A stretch of 64,000 nucleotides of DNA from JAOADN01 sp049323795 (GCA_049323795.1 JBMOOH010000048.1:6691-70690); one strand, 5' to 3'. Positions 48,086-56,337 are shown, numbered from the stretch's first letter. Translations and numbers: made by a program. The notes: generated by a model from the letters alone, not told the origin.

Positions 48086-48138
48086 GCCTTCATCTTCCCC
48101 GGAACATCCTCGGGGGGCGGGGGGCGGACAGCCCCCCG
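48086..48138 (-). other. Intergenic stem-loop plus CCCCCCGAGGAT element, copy 2
   Basis: A perfect 8-bp stem CGGGGGGC/GCCCCCCG with a 5-base loop (48118-48138) is followed on the minus strand by CCCCCCGAGGATGTT (48103-48117) and AAGATGAAGG. The order of parts matches copy 1 at 40580. It stands between binding-protein and permease genes, a usual place for mRNA-processing hairpins. Confidence 0.6.
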
Positions 48139-48178
48139 CGGTCAGGCCCGGAGGGCCGAAGGTCACTACTGGCCGGGA

Positions 48179-49432
48179 TCACTGGCCGGGCTTGTACCAG
48201 CTGTCGAGTCCGGCCTGCAGCCTCGCCGCCGCCGCCTCGGGCGTCTCGGTGCCCTTGATGACGTTGGCCGAAGCCGCCCAGGTCTCGTTCTCGAGGTTCG
48301 GCGTGCCGCGCGACAGGATCTGGTAGGTCGAGCGGATCGTGGACGCACACTTGCCGCGCCAGCTCACGAATTCCTGCGCGAGCGGGTCCTGCATCTCGAC
48401 CGGGGCCGAGTTCAGGCTGAAGAAGCCGGGGAGCGCGTTCGCATAGAGCGAGGCGAACTCGGCCGAGCCCACCCATTCGAGGAACTGCCGGGCCGCCTCG
48501 GGATTCGGGGTCTTGGCATTCATCCCGATGCCAATGTCGGTGTGGTCGCTGATGTAGCAGGGATCCCCTGCCGTGACGACCGGCGGCGGGAAGGCGCCCA
48601 TCCTGAACTGTGCCTGCGCGTTGAACCCGCTGATTTCCCACGAGCCCGCAGGATAGATCGCCGCACGGCCGAGGGTGAAGAGGTTCTGGCTGTCGGGATA
48701 GGTCTGCGCCTCGAACCCGTCGCCGAGGTAGTCCTTCCATTTGGCAAGCTCGCGGTACGGGGCGACCCAGGGCTCGTCGGTCAGCTTCTGGGTGCCGGCG
48801 ATGAGCGCCTTCCGGCCCTCCTCGCCTTTCCAGAAGTTCGGCCCGATGTTCTGGTAGCCCATCGTCGCGGCCTCCCACTGGTCGTTCGTCCCCAGGGCCA
48901 TCGGGATGTAGGTGCCGTCGGCCTTGATCTTGTCGAGAACCGCGTAGAATTCGCCGAGCGTCGCGGGCGGGGTCAGTCCGAGCTGGTCGAAGGCATCCCT
49001 GTTGTAGATGAAGCCGTGGATCACCGACGCCATCGGGACACAGAAGGTCGCCTTGCCGTCATCCGTCTGCCAGGCCGACTTCGCCACGTCCGAGAAGTTC
49101 GCCATCGAGGCGAGGCCCGAGAGGTCGGCGAGCTGGCCCTTCTGGTAGAGCGCGAGCGAGGCGTCGAAGGGCCGGCAGGTGATGAGGTCGCCCGCGGTGC
49201 CCGCGTCGAGCTTCGAGTTCAGCGCGGCATTGTATTCGGTCGGCGCCGACGGGGCGAAGACGACCTTGATGCCGGGGTTGGCGGCCTCGAAGGCGGGGAT
49301 GATCTTGTCCTGCCAGATCGACAGGTCATCGTTCCGCCAGCTTTCGATGGTCAGCGTCACCCCCTGGGCCAGCGCGGCCGAGGGAATCAGGGTCGAGGTC
49401 AGCAGGGCTGCGGCCAGTGTCGTTCTCGTCAT
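48179..49432 (-). CDS. Sugar ABC transporter substrate-binding protein
   Basis: A 417-aa periplasmic CUT1 binding protein. The signal peptide (residues 1-22, ending SAALA) precedes a standard two-lobe fold: LTIESWRNDDLSIWQDKIIP, FEAANPGIKVVFAP, then AIYPAGSWEISGF and PNPEAARQFLEWVGS. AGGAGA lies eight bases before the ATG. The last codons and stop are partly duplicated just downstream (48168-48190). The neighbours murQ and nagA suggest an amino-sugar ligand, though AglE-type alpha-glucoside binding cannot be excluded. Confidence 0.92.
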   Translation of the reverse strand: MTRTTLAAALLTSTLIPSAALAQGVTLTIESWRNDDLSIWQDKIIPAFEAANPGIKVVFAPSAPTEYNAALNSKLDAGTAGDLITCRPFDASLALYQKGQLADLSGLASMANFSDVAKSAWQTDDGKATFCVPMASVIHGFIYNRDAFDQLGLTPPATLGEFYAVLDKIKADGTYIPMALGTNDQWEAATMGYQNIGPNFWKGEEGRKALIAGTQKLTDEPWVAPYRELAKWKDYLGDGFEAQTYPDSQNLFTLGRAAIYPAGSWEISGFNAQAQFRMGAFPPPVVTAGDPCYISDHTDIGIGMNAKTPNPEAARQFLEWVGSAEFASLYANALPGFFSLNSAPVEMQDPLAQEFVSWRGKCASTIRSTYQILSRGTPNLENETWAASANVIKGTETPEAAAARLQAGLDSWYKPGQ

Positions 49433-49476
49433 CTTTCTCTCCTGTTGGATCAGTGCAGGGCAGGGGTCTCCGGGGT

Positions 49477-50388
49477 TCATCCGCCCCGTTCGAAAAGGTT
49501 GAGCGCGCCGCGGAGGCGCCCGCCGGAGTCGCCGAGAAGCGACGCCGCGCGCGCCGGGTCGGCACCGCGCGCGATCAGGACGGCGGCCTTGACGGCCCCA
49601 CCCGCCGCAGCCAGCGCCCCGGCCGCGGCGGCGGGCGAACATCCGGCAAGGTCGGCAACCATCGCCTCGGCCCGGGCGCGCAGCTTGGCATTGTCGGCGA
49701 TGACACCGACCATGCGTCCGTCATGGACCGCGCCGAGATGCACGGCCATCAGGGTGGACATCAGATTGAGACACGCCTTCTGCGCGGTCCCGGCGCCCAT
49801 GCGGGTCGATCCCGCGACGACCTCGGGAGGCGTGGCAAGGCAGACCGCGACGTCGGCGAGCCTGAAGAGCGCCGCGCCGGGGGTATTGGCCACCGCGACG
49901 ATCTGCGCGCCGGCCGCCCGGGCCGCCCGGGCGGCGCCGAGGGCATAGGGGGTGGACCCCGAGGCACTGACGCAGACGACCGCATCGCCGGCGCCGAGGC
50001 CCGCCGCGGCGCGGCCGCCCGCCGCGGCGTCGTCCTCGGCATCGCCCGGCATCCGGGCGTCGACCGGCAGGCCGCCCGCCATCAGAAGGCGGATCCGCCC
50101 GGCGGGGATGCCGAAGGTTCCGTTCAGTTCGAGCGCATCCGCAACCGCCATCAGCCCGGACGAGCCGGCCCCGACATAGGCGAGCCGGCCTCCGGCGCGG
50201 ACCGCGGCCGCCATCGCCGCCGCAGCTTCGGCGATCGCCGGAATGGCGGGCCGCACGGCGGCGAGACTGTCCTGCTGCTGGGCGAGGAGATGCCCGAGGA
50301 TGTCCCCGGGCGCCAGCGCATCGATTCCCGCCGCGGCCGGATGCACGCGTTCGGTCTGACGCAGCGGCTGGTCCGTCCGGTCCGGCAT
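49477..50388 (-). CDS. murQ: N-acetylmuramic acid 6-phosphate etherase
   Basis: A 303-aa SIS-domain etherase cleaving MurNAc-6-phosphate to GlcNAc-6-phosphate and D-lactate. The SIS region begins AGGRLAYVGAGSSGLMAVADA; downstream come SGSTPYALGAARAARAAGA and GAGTAQKACLNLMSTL, both typical of MurQ. It is the first gene of the minus-strand operon that continues with the sugar transporter. Its promoter faces that of the kinase gene. Confidence 0.93.
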   Translation of the reverse strand: MPDRTDQPLRQTERVHPAAAGIDALAPGDILGHLLAQQQDSLAAVRPAIPAIAEAAAAMAAAVRAGGRLAYVGAGSSGLMAVADALELNGTFGIPAGRIRLLMAGGLPVDARMPGDAEDDAAAGGRAAAGLGAGDAVVCVSASGSTPYALGAARAARAAGAQIVAVANTPGAALFRLADVAVCLATPPEVVAGSTRMGAGTAQKACLNLMSTLMAVHLGAVHDGRMVGVIADNAKLRARAEAMVADLAGCSPAAAAGALAAAGGAVKAAVLIARGADPARAASLLGDSGGRLRGALNLFERGG

Positions 50389-50412
50389 CCTGGCGAATCC
50401 CCATTTTTTCCG

Positions 50413-50441
50413 ACAATACCTTTTTAATACCTGTTGTCCAA
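50413..50441 (-). promoter_or_regulatory. murQ promoter with 11-bp-period GGTAT repeats
   Basis: On the minus strand TTGGAC (50436-50441) and TATTGT (50413-50418) are 17 bp apart. Two GGTAT copies (50427-50431 and 50416-50420 as ATACC on plus) lie exactly 11 bp apart, one in the spacer and one over the -10. They are the likely operator of the GntR regulator at 51393-52190. Confidence 0.65.
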
Positions 50442-50506
50442 CGGAAAGTTACCAAAGCTTCGGATATCCGTCTTGAACCCTCCATTTTGCCCTGCATCGG
50501 CGAGGA

Positions 50507-50547
50507 TTGTGCTTTCCTTCCGCACAAAGGTATCATAAAGGTATCAT
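50507..50547 (+). promoter_or_regulatory. Kinase-operon promoter with 11-bp-period GGTAT repeats
   Basis: TTGTGC (50507-50512) and TATCAT (50531-50536) are 18 bp apart. GGTAT occurs at 50529-50533 and 50540-50544, the same 11-bp period as in front of murQ. The second copy overlaps the AAGG that serves as ribosome site for the ATG at 50548, so the operator runs into the translation start and the leader must be very short. Confidence 0.6.
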
Positions 50548-51396
50548 ATGGATCAGACCTCACCGAGGATCGGCGTCGATGGTGGCGGCACGGCCTGCCG
50601 GGCCGCGCTCTGGCTGGACGGGGTGCGGTACGAGTCCCGGCTCGGGCCCGCCAATGTCTCGACGGATTTCGGGGCGGCCCTGGCGACGATCCGCGCCGCG
50701 CTCGACGATCTCGCCGCCCAGGCCGGTGTGCCGACCGGCGCCCTCGCGGGGGTGCCGGCCCATCTGGGACTGGCGGGCGTGACGGGCGGGGCCGTCGCAG
50801 AGCGGGTCGCGGCATCGCTTCCGCTGCGCCGCTGCGCGGTGACGGACGACCGCCCGACCAGCATCGTCGGCGCGCTCGGCGACCGGGACGGCGCGGTCGC
50901 CGCGATCGGCACGGGCTCGTTCATCGGGCGCCAGCACGGGGGCCGCATCTCGGGGGTGGGGGGCTGGGGGCTTCAGCTCGGCGACCAGGCGGCGGGCGCG
51001 TGGCTCGCCAGGCGGTGCCTCGAGGAGACGATGCTGTCGATCGACGGGCTGCGCGACCCGACCGGACTGACCCGGGCGATGCTGGCCGGGCACGGGGGGG
51101 ATCCGGGCGCCATCGTGGCCTTCGCCGCAGGCGCGCGGCCGGCCGATTACGCCCGCCTCGCCGGAGAGATCGTCGCTGCCGCCGAGGCGGGCGATCCGCT
51201 GGGGGCGGCGCTCATGGACGAGGGTGCGGCCTACATCGCGGCGGCGCTCGACCGGCTCGGATGGCGCGATGGCGAACCGCTCGTGCTCATGGGCGGGCTC
51301 GGCCCGGCCTACGCCCGCTGGGCGGGCAGGACCACGGAGGCGCCAGTCGGCAGCGCGCTCGACGGGGCGCTCGTCCTTGCGGGGCGGGTGCCATGA
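50548..51396 (+). CDS. BadF/BadG-family amino-sugar kinase
   Basis: A 282-aa ASKHA-fold kinase. The phosphate-1 loop is IGVDGGGTACRAAL, with ADP-binding GTGSFIGR and the later loop VLMGGLGPAYARW. Related kinases phosphorylate GlcNAc, glucosamine or, as in MurK of Clostridium, both MurNAc and GlcNAc. Context with murQ and nagA points to MurNAc and/or GlcNAc. It starts the plus-strand arm and overlaps the GntR gene (ATGA). Confidence 0.85.
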   Translation: MDQTSPRIGVDGGGTACRAALWLDGVRYESRLGPANVSTDFGAALATIRAALDDLAAQAGVPTGALAGVPAHLGLAGVTGGAVAERVAASLPLRRCAVTDDRPTSIVGALGDRDGAVAAIGTGSFIGRQHGGRISGVGGWGLQLGDQAAGAWLARRCLEETMLSIDGLRDPTGLTRAMLAGHGGDPGAIVAFAAGARPADYARLAGEIVAAAEAGDPLGAALMDEGAAYIAAALDRLGWRDGEPLVLMGGLGPAYARWAGRTTEAPVGSALDGALVLAGRVP

Positions 51397-52190
51397 CGGT
51401 GGCCGACTTCCTCGATCCCGGCCGCTGGCTTTCGGCTGCGGGGGGTCCGCTCTATGTGCAGCTCCGGCGCAGGATCGAGGGCGGGATCGCGGGCGGCGCC
51501 CTTCCGCCCGATTCCGCGCTTCCGCCGGAGCGCGAGATCGCGGCGCTGACGGGCCTGTCGCGGGTGACGGTGCGCAAGGCCATCGCCGAGCTTGCGGCGA
51601 AGGGCGCGGTGGTGCAGCGGCAGGGGTCGGGGTCGCGCATCGCGCCGCGGCCCGGGCGCGTCGAGCAGTCGCTTTCACGGCTGACCTCCTTCACCGAGGA
51701 CATGGACCGGCGGGGCCTGTCCTCGGACTCGCGCTGGCTGGAACGCGGCCTGTTCGTTCCGTCGCCGGACGAGGCGCTCGCGCTCGGGCTCGGGGCAGGG
51801 GACCAGGTCGCCCGGCTGGCGCGCCTCCGGCTCGCCGATGGCCGGCCGATGGCGATCGAGCGCGCCTCGCTGCCGCCGGATGTCCTGCCCGACCCGGCCG
51901 CGGTGTCGAAGTCGCTCTATGAAGTCCTCGGCCGGCTTGGACGGCGCCCTGTCCGTGCCGTGCAGAAGATCTCGGCGATCAATCTCGGCGAGGCCGATGC
52001 CGGGCTCCTCGGGCTGGCGCCGCAGGCGGCGGGCCTGCGGATCGAACGCATCTCGTTCCTGTCGGGGGGGCGCGCGGTCGAACTCACGCGGTCGGTCTAC
52101 CGCGGCGACGCCTACGACTTCGTCGCCGAGTTGCGCCTGCCCGACGGACCCCGGACGACGACCGCCCGCATCGAGGAGGAGACGGCATGA
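51393..52190 (+). CDS. GntR-family transcriptional regulator (HutC/UTRA type)
   Basis: A 265-aa regulator with an N-terminal GntR winged helix (about residues 18-85; LPPEREIAALTGLSRVTVRKAI) and a C-terminal UTRA ligand domain (about 100-250). UTRA regulators of nag genes sense amino-sugar phosphates such as GlcNAc-6-P or GlcN-6-P. It sits inside the locus with ATGA overlaps on both sides. The GGTAT repeats at both divergent promoters are its natural targets. Confidence 0.92.
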   Translation: MTVADFLDPGRWLSAAGGPLYVQLRRRIEGGIAGGALPPDSALPPEREIAALTGLSRVTVRKAIAELAAKGAVVQRQGSGSRIAPRPGRVEQSLSRLTSFTEDMDRRGLSSDSRWLERGLFVPSPDEALALGLGAGDQVARLARLRLADGRPMAIERASLPPDVLPDPAAVSKSLYEVLGRLGRRPVRAVQKISAINLGEADAGLLGLAPQAAGLRIERISFLSGGRAVELTRSVYRGDAYDFVAELRLPDGPRTTTARIEEETA

Positions 52191-53215
52191 CCGACAGTCT
52201 CATGGCCCGCGAGGTCCGCGAGATACCGCAGGCCGTGGCGCGCCTGCTCGATCGCGGCGGACCGGCGATCCGCGCGGCCGCCGAGGCGGCGCGGAAGCTC
52301 GATCCCCCCTTCCTTGCCACGGTCGCGCGGGGATCTTCCGACCACGCCTGCACCTACCTCAAATACGCCTCCGAGCTTCTGCTCGGCCGCCCGGTCGCCT
52401 CGGTCGGTCCGTCGGTCGCGTCGGTCTACGGTGCGCGGCTGCGCATCGCGGGGGCGCTCGCCCTCACCGTGTCGCAATCCGGCCAGAGCCCCGACATCGT
52501 CGCGATGGCGCGCTCGGCCCGCGCGGCCGGGGCGCTGACAATCGCGCTGACCAATCACCCGGACTCGCCGCTCGCGGCGGAAAGCGAGCTCGTCCTCGAA
52601 CTTCACGCCGGGCCGGAACTGTCTGTCGCTGCGACGAAAACCTTTATCAACTCGGCCGTGGCCGGGCTGGCCTTCCTGGCCCTGTGGGCGGAGGACCGCG
52701 CGCTTCTCGCCGCGATCGCCGCGCTGCCCGAGGCGCTTGAGCGGGCCGTCGCGCTCGACTGGTCGCCGCTTGCGGCCGCGGCACGGGACGCATCGTCGCT
52801 CTACACTCTGGGGCGGGGCCCGTCCTACGCGATGTCGAACGAGGCGGCCCTGAAGTTCAAGGAAGTGGCACTCATCCACGCCGAAAGCCATTCCTCGGCC
52901 GAGGTGCTGCACGGGCCCGTGTCGATCGTGGACGCCGCCTTTCCGGTCCTTGCCTTCGCCGCCGCCGACGCGGCCGAGGCGGGGGTGGCCGACATCGCGG
53001 CGGACATGGCGGGCAAGGGGGCGCGCGTCCTTGTCACGACCGACCGTCCGGCCGGGCGCGCCGAACGCCTGCCCACCGTCCGGACCGGACACTGGCTCAC
53101 CGACCCGCTGGCGCTGATCGTGCCGTTCTACGCGACCGTCGAGGCGCTCGCCCGGGCGCGCGGCATCGATCCCGACCGGCCGCGCCACCTCAACAAGGTC
53201 ACCGAAACGGTCTGA
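52187..53215 (+). CDS. SIS-domain glucosamine-6-phosphate deaminase (NagB-II type)
   Basis: A 342-aa protein with two SIS domains and no N-terminal glutaminase, like the isomerase half of GlmS. Key blocks are VARGSSDHACTYLKY, TVSQSGQSPDIV, ATKTFINSAVAG and LGRGPSYAMSNEAALKFKEV. This layout is that of NagB-II, which converts GlcN-6-P to fructose-6-P and ammonia. The ATG overlaps the GntR stop. AgaS-like activity on other amino sugars is possible. Confidence 0.88.
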   Translation: MTDSLMAREVREIPQAVARLLDRGGPAIRAAAEAARKLDPPFLATVARGSSDHACTYLKYASELLLGRPVASVGPSVASVYGARLRIAGALALTVSQSGQSPDIVAMARSARAAGALTIALTNHPDSPLAAESELVLELHAGPELSVAATKTFINSAVAGLAFLALWAEDRALLAAIAALPEALERAVALDWSPLAAAARDASSLYTLGRGPSYAMSNEAALKFKEVALIHAESHSSAEVLHGPVSIVDAAFPVLAFAAADAAEAGVADIAADMAGKGARVLVTTDRPAGRAERLPTVRTGHWLTDPLALIVPFYATVEALARARGIDPDRPRHLNKVTETV

Positions 53216-53270
53216 CAAGCGATCCGGCCGGCAATCCGGGGCGGCAATCGCGACGGGAGGCAAACCGAAG

Positions 53271-54419
53271 ATGAACCTGCATGCCTATCTGACCCAGCAG
53301 ACCTTCGACGGTCAGCGGCTCGGGCCGGGCGCGCTCGTCGTCGCGGGGGACCGGGTCTGGGGAATCGTGGCCGAGGGCGACATCCCGGACGGGGCGCGGC
53401 GCTCCGATCTCGGGCCCGGACTTGTCGCCCCGGGCTTCCTCGACCTGCAGGTGAACGGCGGGGGAGGGGTGATGCTGAACGACGCCCCGTCCGCCGCGAC
53501 GGTCGCCACCATCGCCGCCGCGCATCTCCGCCTCGGCACCACGGCGCTGCTTCCCACGCTGATCACCGACACACCGGCCACGACGCGCCGCGCGGTGGAC
53601 GCCGTCGCAGCCGCCATCGCCGGGGGCGTGCGGGGCGTCATCGGCATCCACCTCGAGGGGCCGCACCTGTCCGCGGCGCGAAAGGGCGCGCACGACCCGG
53701 CGCTGATCCGCCCGATGGACCACGACGATCTGGAGCTGCTTGCCGATGCGGCCCGACGGCTTCCGGTCGTCGTGACGACCGTGGCGGTCGAATCCGTCAC
53801 GCCGCGGCAGATTTCGGAACTGGCGCGCGCCGGGGTGATCGTGTCGCTCGGCCACAGCGACGCGGGCCTTGCCGGAGCCTCGGCCGCGGCCGAGGCAGGC
53901 GCGCGGCTGGTGACACACCTCTTCAACGCGATGAGCCAGCTCGGCAACCGCGAACCCGGACTGGCCGGAGCCGCGCTTGCCCTCGGTCACGTCCATGCGG
54001 GCCTGATCGCCGACGGGGTCCATGTCCATCCCGAAACGATCCGCGCGGCACTGGCGGCCAAGCGCGGTCCGGGCGGGATCTTCCTTGTGACGGATGCGAT
54101 GGCGGTCGCGGGCACGGATCTCGGCAGCTTCACGCTGAACGGCCGGACGGTGCTCAGGGCGGACGGCCGGCTCACGCTGGCCGACGGCACGCTGGCAGGC
54201 GCCGACACCGACATGGCGGCATCGCTGCGGTTCCTCGCGCGCCGCGTCGGGCTGCCGCTGACCCAGGTACTGAAGATGGCGTCCTCCGCGCCGGCGCAGG
54301 CGATCGGACGCGGCGGCGACCTCGGATGCCTCGTCCCCGGAGGACGGGCGGACTTCGTGCATCTGACGCCCGGCCTCGAGCTTTCGGGCGTCTGGCAAGG
54401 GGGGCGGCGGGCAAGGTGA
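53271..54419 (+). CDS. nagA: N-acetylglucosamine-6-phosphate deacetylase
   Basis: A 382-aa amidohydrolase removing acetate from GlcNAc-6-P. Motifs are GFLDLQVNGGGG (the E. coli-like Q/N variant of the metal strand), HLEGPHLSAARKGAH with the metal Glu, LGHSDAG, THLFNAMSQLGNREPG, and catalytic Asp in LVTDAMAVAG. GGGAGG lies upstream of the ATG. It ends the kinase-GntR-deaminase-nagA operon. Confidence 0.95.
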   Translation: MNLHAYLTQQTFDGQRLGPGALVVAGDRVWGIVAEGDIPDGARRSDLGPGLVAPGFLDLQVNGGGGVMLNDAPSAATVATIAAAHLRLGTTALLPTLITDTPATTRRAVDAVAAAIAGGVRGVIGIHLEGPHLSAARKGAHDPALIRPMDHDDLELLADAARRLPVVVTTVAVESVTPRQISELARAGVIVSLGHSDAGLAGASAAAEAGARLVTHLFNAMSQLGNREPGLAGAALALGHVHAGLIADGVHVHPETIRAALAAKRGPGGIFLVTDAMAVAGTDLGSFTLNGRTVLRADGRLTLADGTLAGADTDMAASLRFLARRVGLPLTQVLKMASSAPAQAIGRGGDLGCLVPGGRADFVHLTPGLELSGVWQGGRRAR

Positions 54420-54547
54420 GCGGCACGTGATTATCCGATAAGATATATTATGTAATCCGGTGACGCCGCCGGCGGCACTGGACCGCGCCGCCGCAGCGGT
54501 CTAAGCCTTGCACCGCGCGCCGCCCTGGCCGCAGCCCGGAACCCCAG

Positions 54548-55237
54548 ATGCCCAAACGCCCCGTCCTGATCGCTCCGTCCATCCTTGCCGGCGATTTCGC
54601 GGCCTTCGGCGCGGAATGCCGCGCGCTCGAGGCCGCCGGCGCCGACTGGATCCACGTCGATGTCATGGACGGCCATTTCGTGCCGAACCTGACCTTCGGG
54701 CCGCAGATGTGCGCCGCCCTTCGCCCCCATGTCCGCGGCGTGATGGACGTCCACCTCATGATCGCGCCAGTGGATCCCTACATCGACGCCTTCGCAAGGG
54801 CCGGTGCGGACATCATCACCGCCCATGCCGAAAGCGGCCCGCACATTCACCGCACCCTCCAACTGATCCGGAACCATGGGAAAAAGGCGGGTCTGGCCAT
54901 CAATCCCGGCACCGGGACCGACGCCGTTGTGCAGTTGCTCGACCTCGTCGACGTGATCTGCGTGATGACCGTGAATCCGGGCTTCGGCGGCCAGGCCTAC
55001 ATTCCGGGCCAGACGGCAAAGATCGCCGCACTCCGCGCGATGACGGCCGGACGCCCCATCCTGATCGAGATCGACGGCGGCATCACGCCCGAAACCGCTC
55101 GGCTCGCCGTGCGGGCCGGCGCCGATGTTCTGGTCGCCGGATCGTCGGTCTTCAAGGATGGCGCGCCCGACCGGCCAGAGGTCTATGCGCGCAACATATC
55201 GGCACTGAGGAATGCGGCGCACTCTGTTGAGGTATAA
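54548..55237 (+). CDS. rpe: Ribulose-phosphate 3-epimerase
   Basis: A 229-aa TIM-barrel epimerase interconverting ribulose-5- and xylulose-5-phosphate. Motifs are APSILAGDFAAFG, WIHVDVMDGHFVPNLTFG, DVHLMIAP, VMTVNPGFGGQ and EIDGGITPETA, covering metal and catalytic residues. It stands alone. The AT-rich stretch before it (54429-54457) includes the inverted pair GATTA/TAATC and probably holds the promoter. Confidence 0.96.
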   Translation: MPKRPVLIAPSILAGDFAAFGAECRALEAAGADWIHVDVMDGHFVPNLTFGPQMCAALRPHVRGVMDVHLMIAPVDPYIDAFARAGADIITAHAESGPHIHRTLQLIRNHGKKAGLAINPGTGTDAVVQLLDLVDVICVMTVNPGFGGQAYIPGQTAKIAALRAMTAGRPILIEIDGGITPETARLAVRAGADVLVAGSSVFKDGAPDRPEVYARNISALRNAAHSVEV

Positions 55238-55440
55238 GAGGAACTTTCCCACCTCCGCCGGCCCGTCCGGTGACGTCGCGGGGGCGTCCGACGGCCCTGC
55301 GGCGTCTCCCGGAACCCCTGCCCCTCGCCGCCCGCCGGCCGCCCGCACAACCTATCATATTCAATGTTTGTTATGTAACAGGACAGGGCGTATGCTGCGC
55401 GTGCCACTGTTCCACGCAGACGATCCTGGGAAGCAAGCCT
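55238..55440. other. Leader region of the metallohydrolase gene
   Basis: The region is GC-rich except for an AT-rich island at about 55353-55380 containing GTTATGTAAC, an inverted GTTA/TAAC pair. I take this as promoter or operator DNA. The frame of the downstream gene stays open through it but without family-like sequence. Confidence 0.4.
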
Positions 55441-56337
55441 TTGGACGCACCCGAAAGAAGACCGGATTGCGACTCGCAAACCGTTGACGTGACTTCTTTT
55501 TTCGATACAGACACGAATACGGTCAGCTATGTCGTGTGCGATCCGGCAAGCCGCCGCTGCGCGATCATCGATTCGGTGCTCGACTTCGACTACGCCTCGG
55601 GCCGGACATCCACACGGTCGGCCGATGCCATCGTGGCGCAGGTGCGCGACCGCGGACTGAGCGTGGACTGGGTGCTCGAGACCCATGTCCATGCCGATCA
55701 CCTCTCCGCAGCGCCCTACATCCAGGAGCGGCTCGGCGGGAGAATCGGGATCGGAGAGAAGATCACCGCCGTGCAGGAAACCTTCGGCAAGGTCTTCAAC
55801 GAAGGCACCGAGTTCCGGCGCGACGGCAGCCAGTTCGACCGGCTGTTCCGCGACGGCGATGTCTTTTCGGTGGGCGGGGTCGCGGGGCGGGTGCTTCACA
55901 CTCCCGGGCACACGCCGGCCTGCCTGACCTACGTGATCGGGGACGCGGCCTTCGTCGGCGACACGCTCTTCATGCCCGACTACGGGACGGCGCGCTGCGA
56001 TTTCCCGGGCGGATCGGCGGCGGTGCTCTATCGCTCGATCCAGAGGATCCTGACGCTGCCGGACGAAACGCGGATCTTCGTCGGGCACGACTACAAGGCG
56101 CCCGGCCGGGATGACTTTGCCTGGGAATCGACGGTGGGCGAACAGCGCGCGCGCAACGTCCATGTCGGTGGGAAGTCGGCCGAGGAGTTCGTCGCCATGC
56201 GCGAGGCGCGCGACCGGACCCTGTCGATGCCGCGCCTCATCATCCCCTCGCTGCAGATCAACATGCGCGCAGGCCAGATGCCCCCGCCGCAAGAGAACGG
56301 GATAAGCTATCTCAAGGTGCCGCTGAACGGTCTCTGA
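55441..56337 (+). CDS. MBL-fold metallohydrolase, persulfide-dioxygenase/BLH-like
   Basis: A 298-aa metallo-beta-lactamase-fold protein. Metal ligands are visible in ETHVHADHLSAAPY, HTPGHTPACL, VGDTLFMPDYG and FVGHDYKAPG. The arrangement resembles ETHE1-like persulfide dioxygenases and the Blh proteins often controlled by BigR/SqrR sulfide repressors. The start is uncertain: homology begins near VTSFFDTDTNTVSYVV. I chose TTG 55441 (GGGAAG upstream); GTG 55489 is the alternative. Sulfide detoxification is the likely role. Confidence 0.85.
   Translation: MDAPERRPDCDSQTVDVTSFFDTDTNTVSYVVCDPASRRCAIIDSVLDFDYASGRTSTRSADAIVAQVRDRGLSVDWVLETHVHADHLSAAPYIQERLGGRIGIGEKITAVQETFGKVFNEGTEFRRDGSQFDRLFRDGDVFSVGGVAGRVLHTPGHTPACLTYVIGDAAFVGDTLFMPDYGTARCDFPGGSAAVLYRSIQRILTLPDETRIFVGHDYKAPGRDDFAWESTVGEQRARNVHVGGKSAEEFVAMREARDRTLSMPRLIIPSLQINMRAGQMPPPQENGISYLKVPLNGL

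Noticed and set aside
44273..49432. Firm naming of the transporter as AglEFGK for alpha-glucosides
   Set aside because: The permeases and ATPase are generic CUT1, and the operon begins with murQ; the nearby GH13 gene is convergent and belongs with the glycogen genes.
52187..53215. GlmS (glutamine-dependent glucosamine-6-phosphate synthase)
   Set aside because: The N-terminal glutaminase domain with its terminal Cys is absent; only the two SIS domains are present, as in NagB-II.
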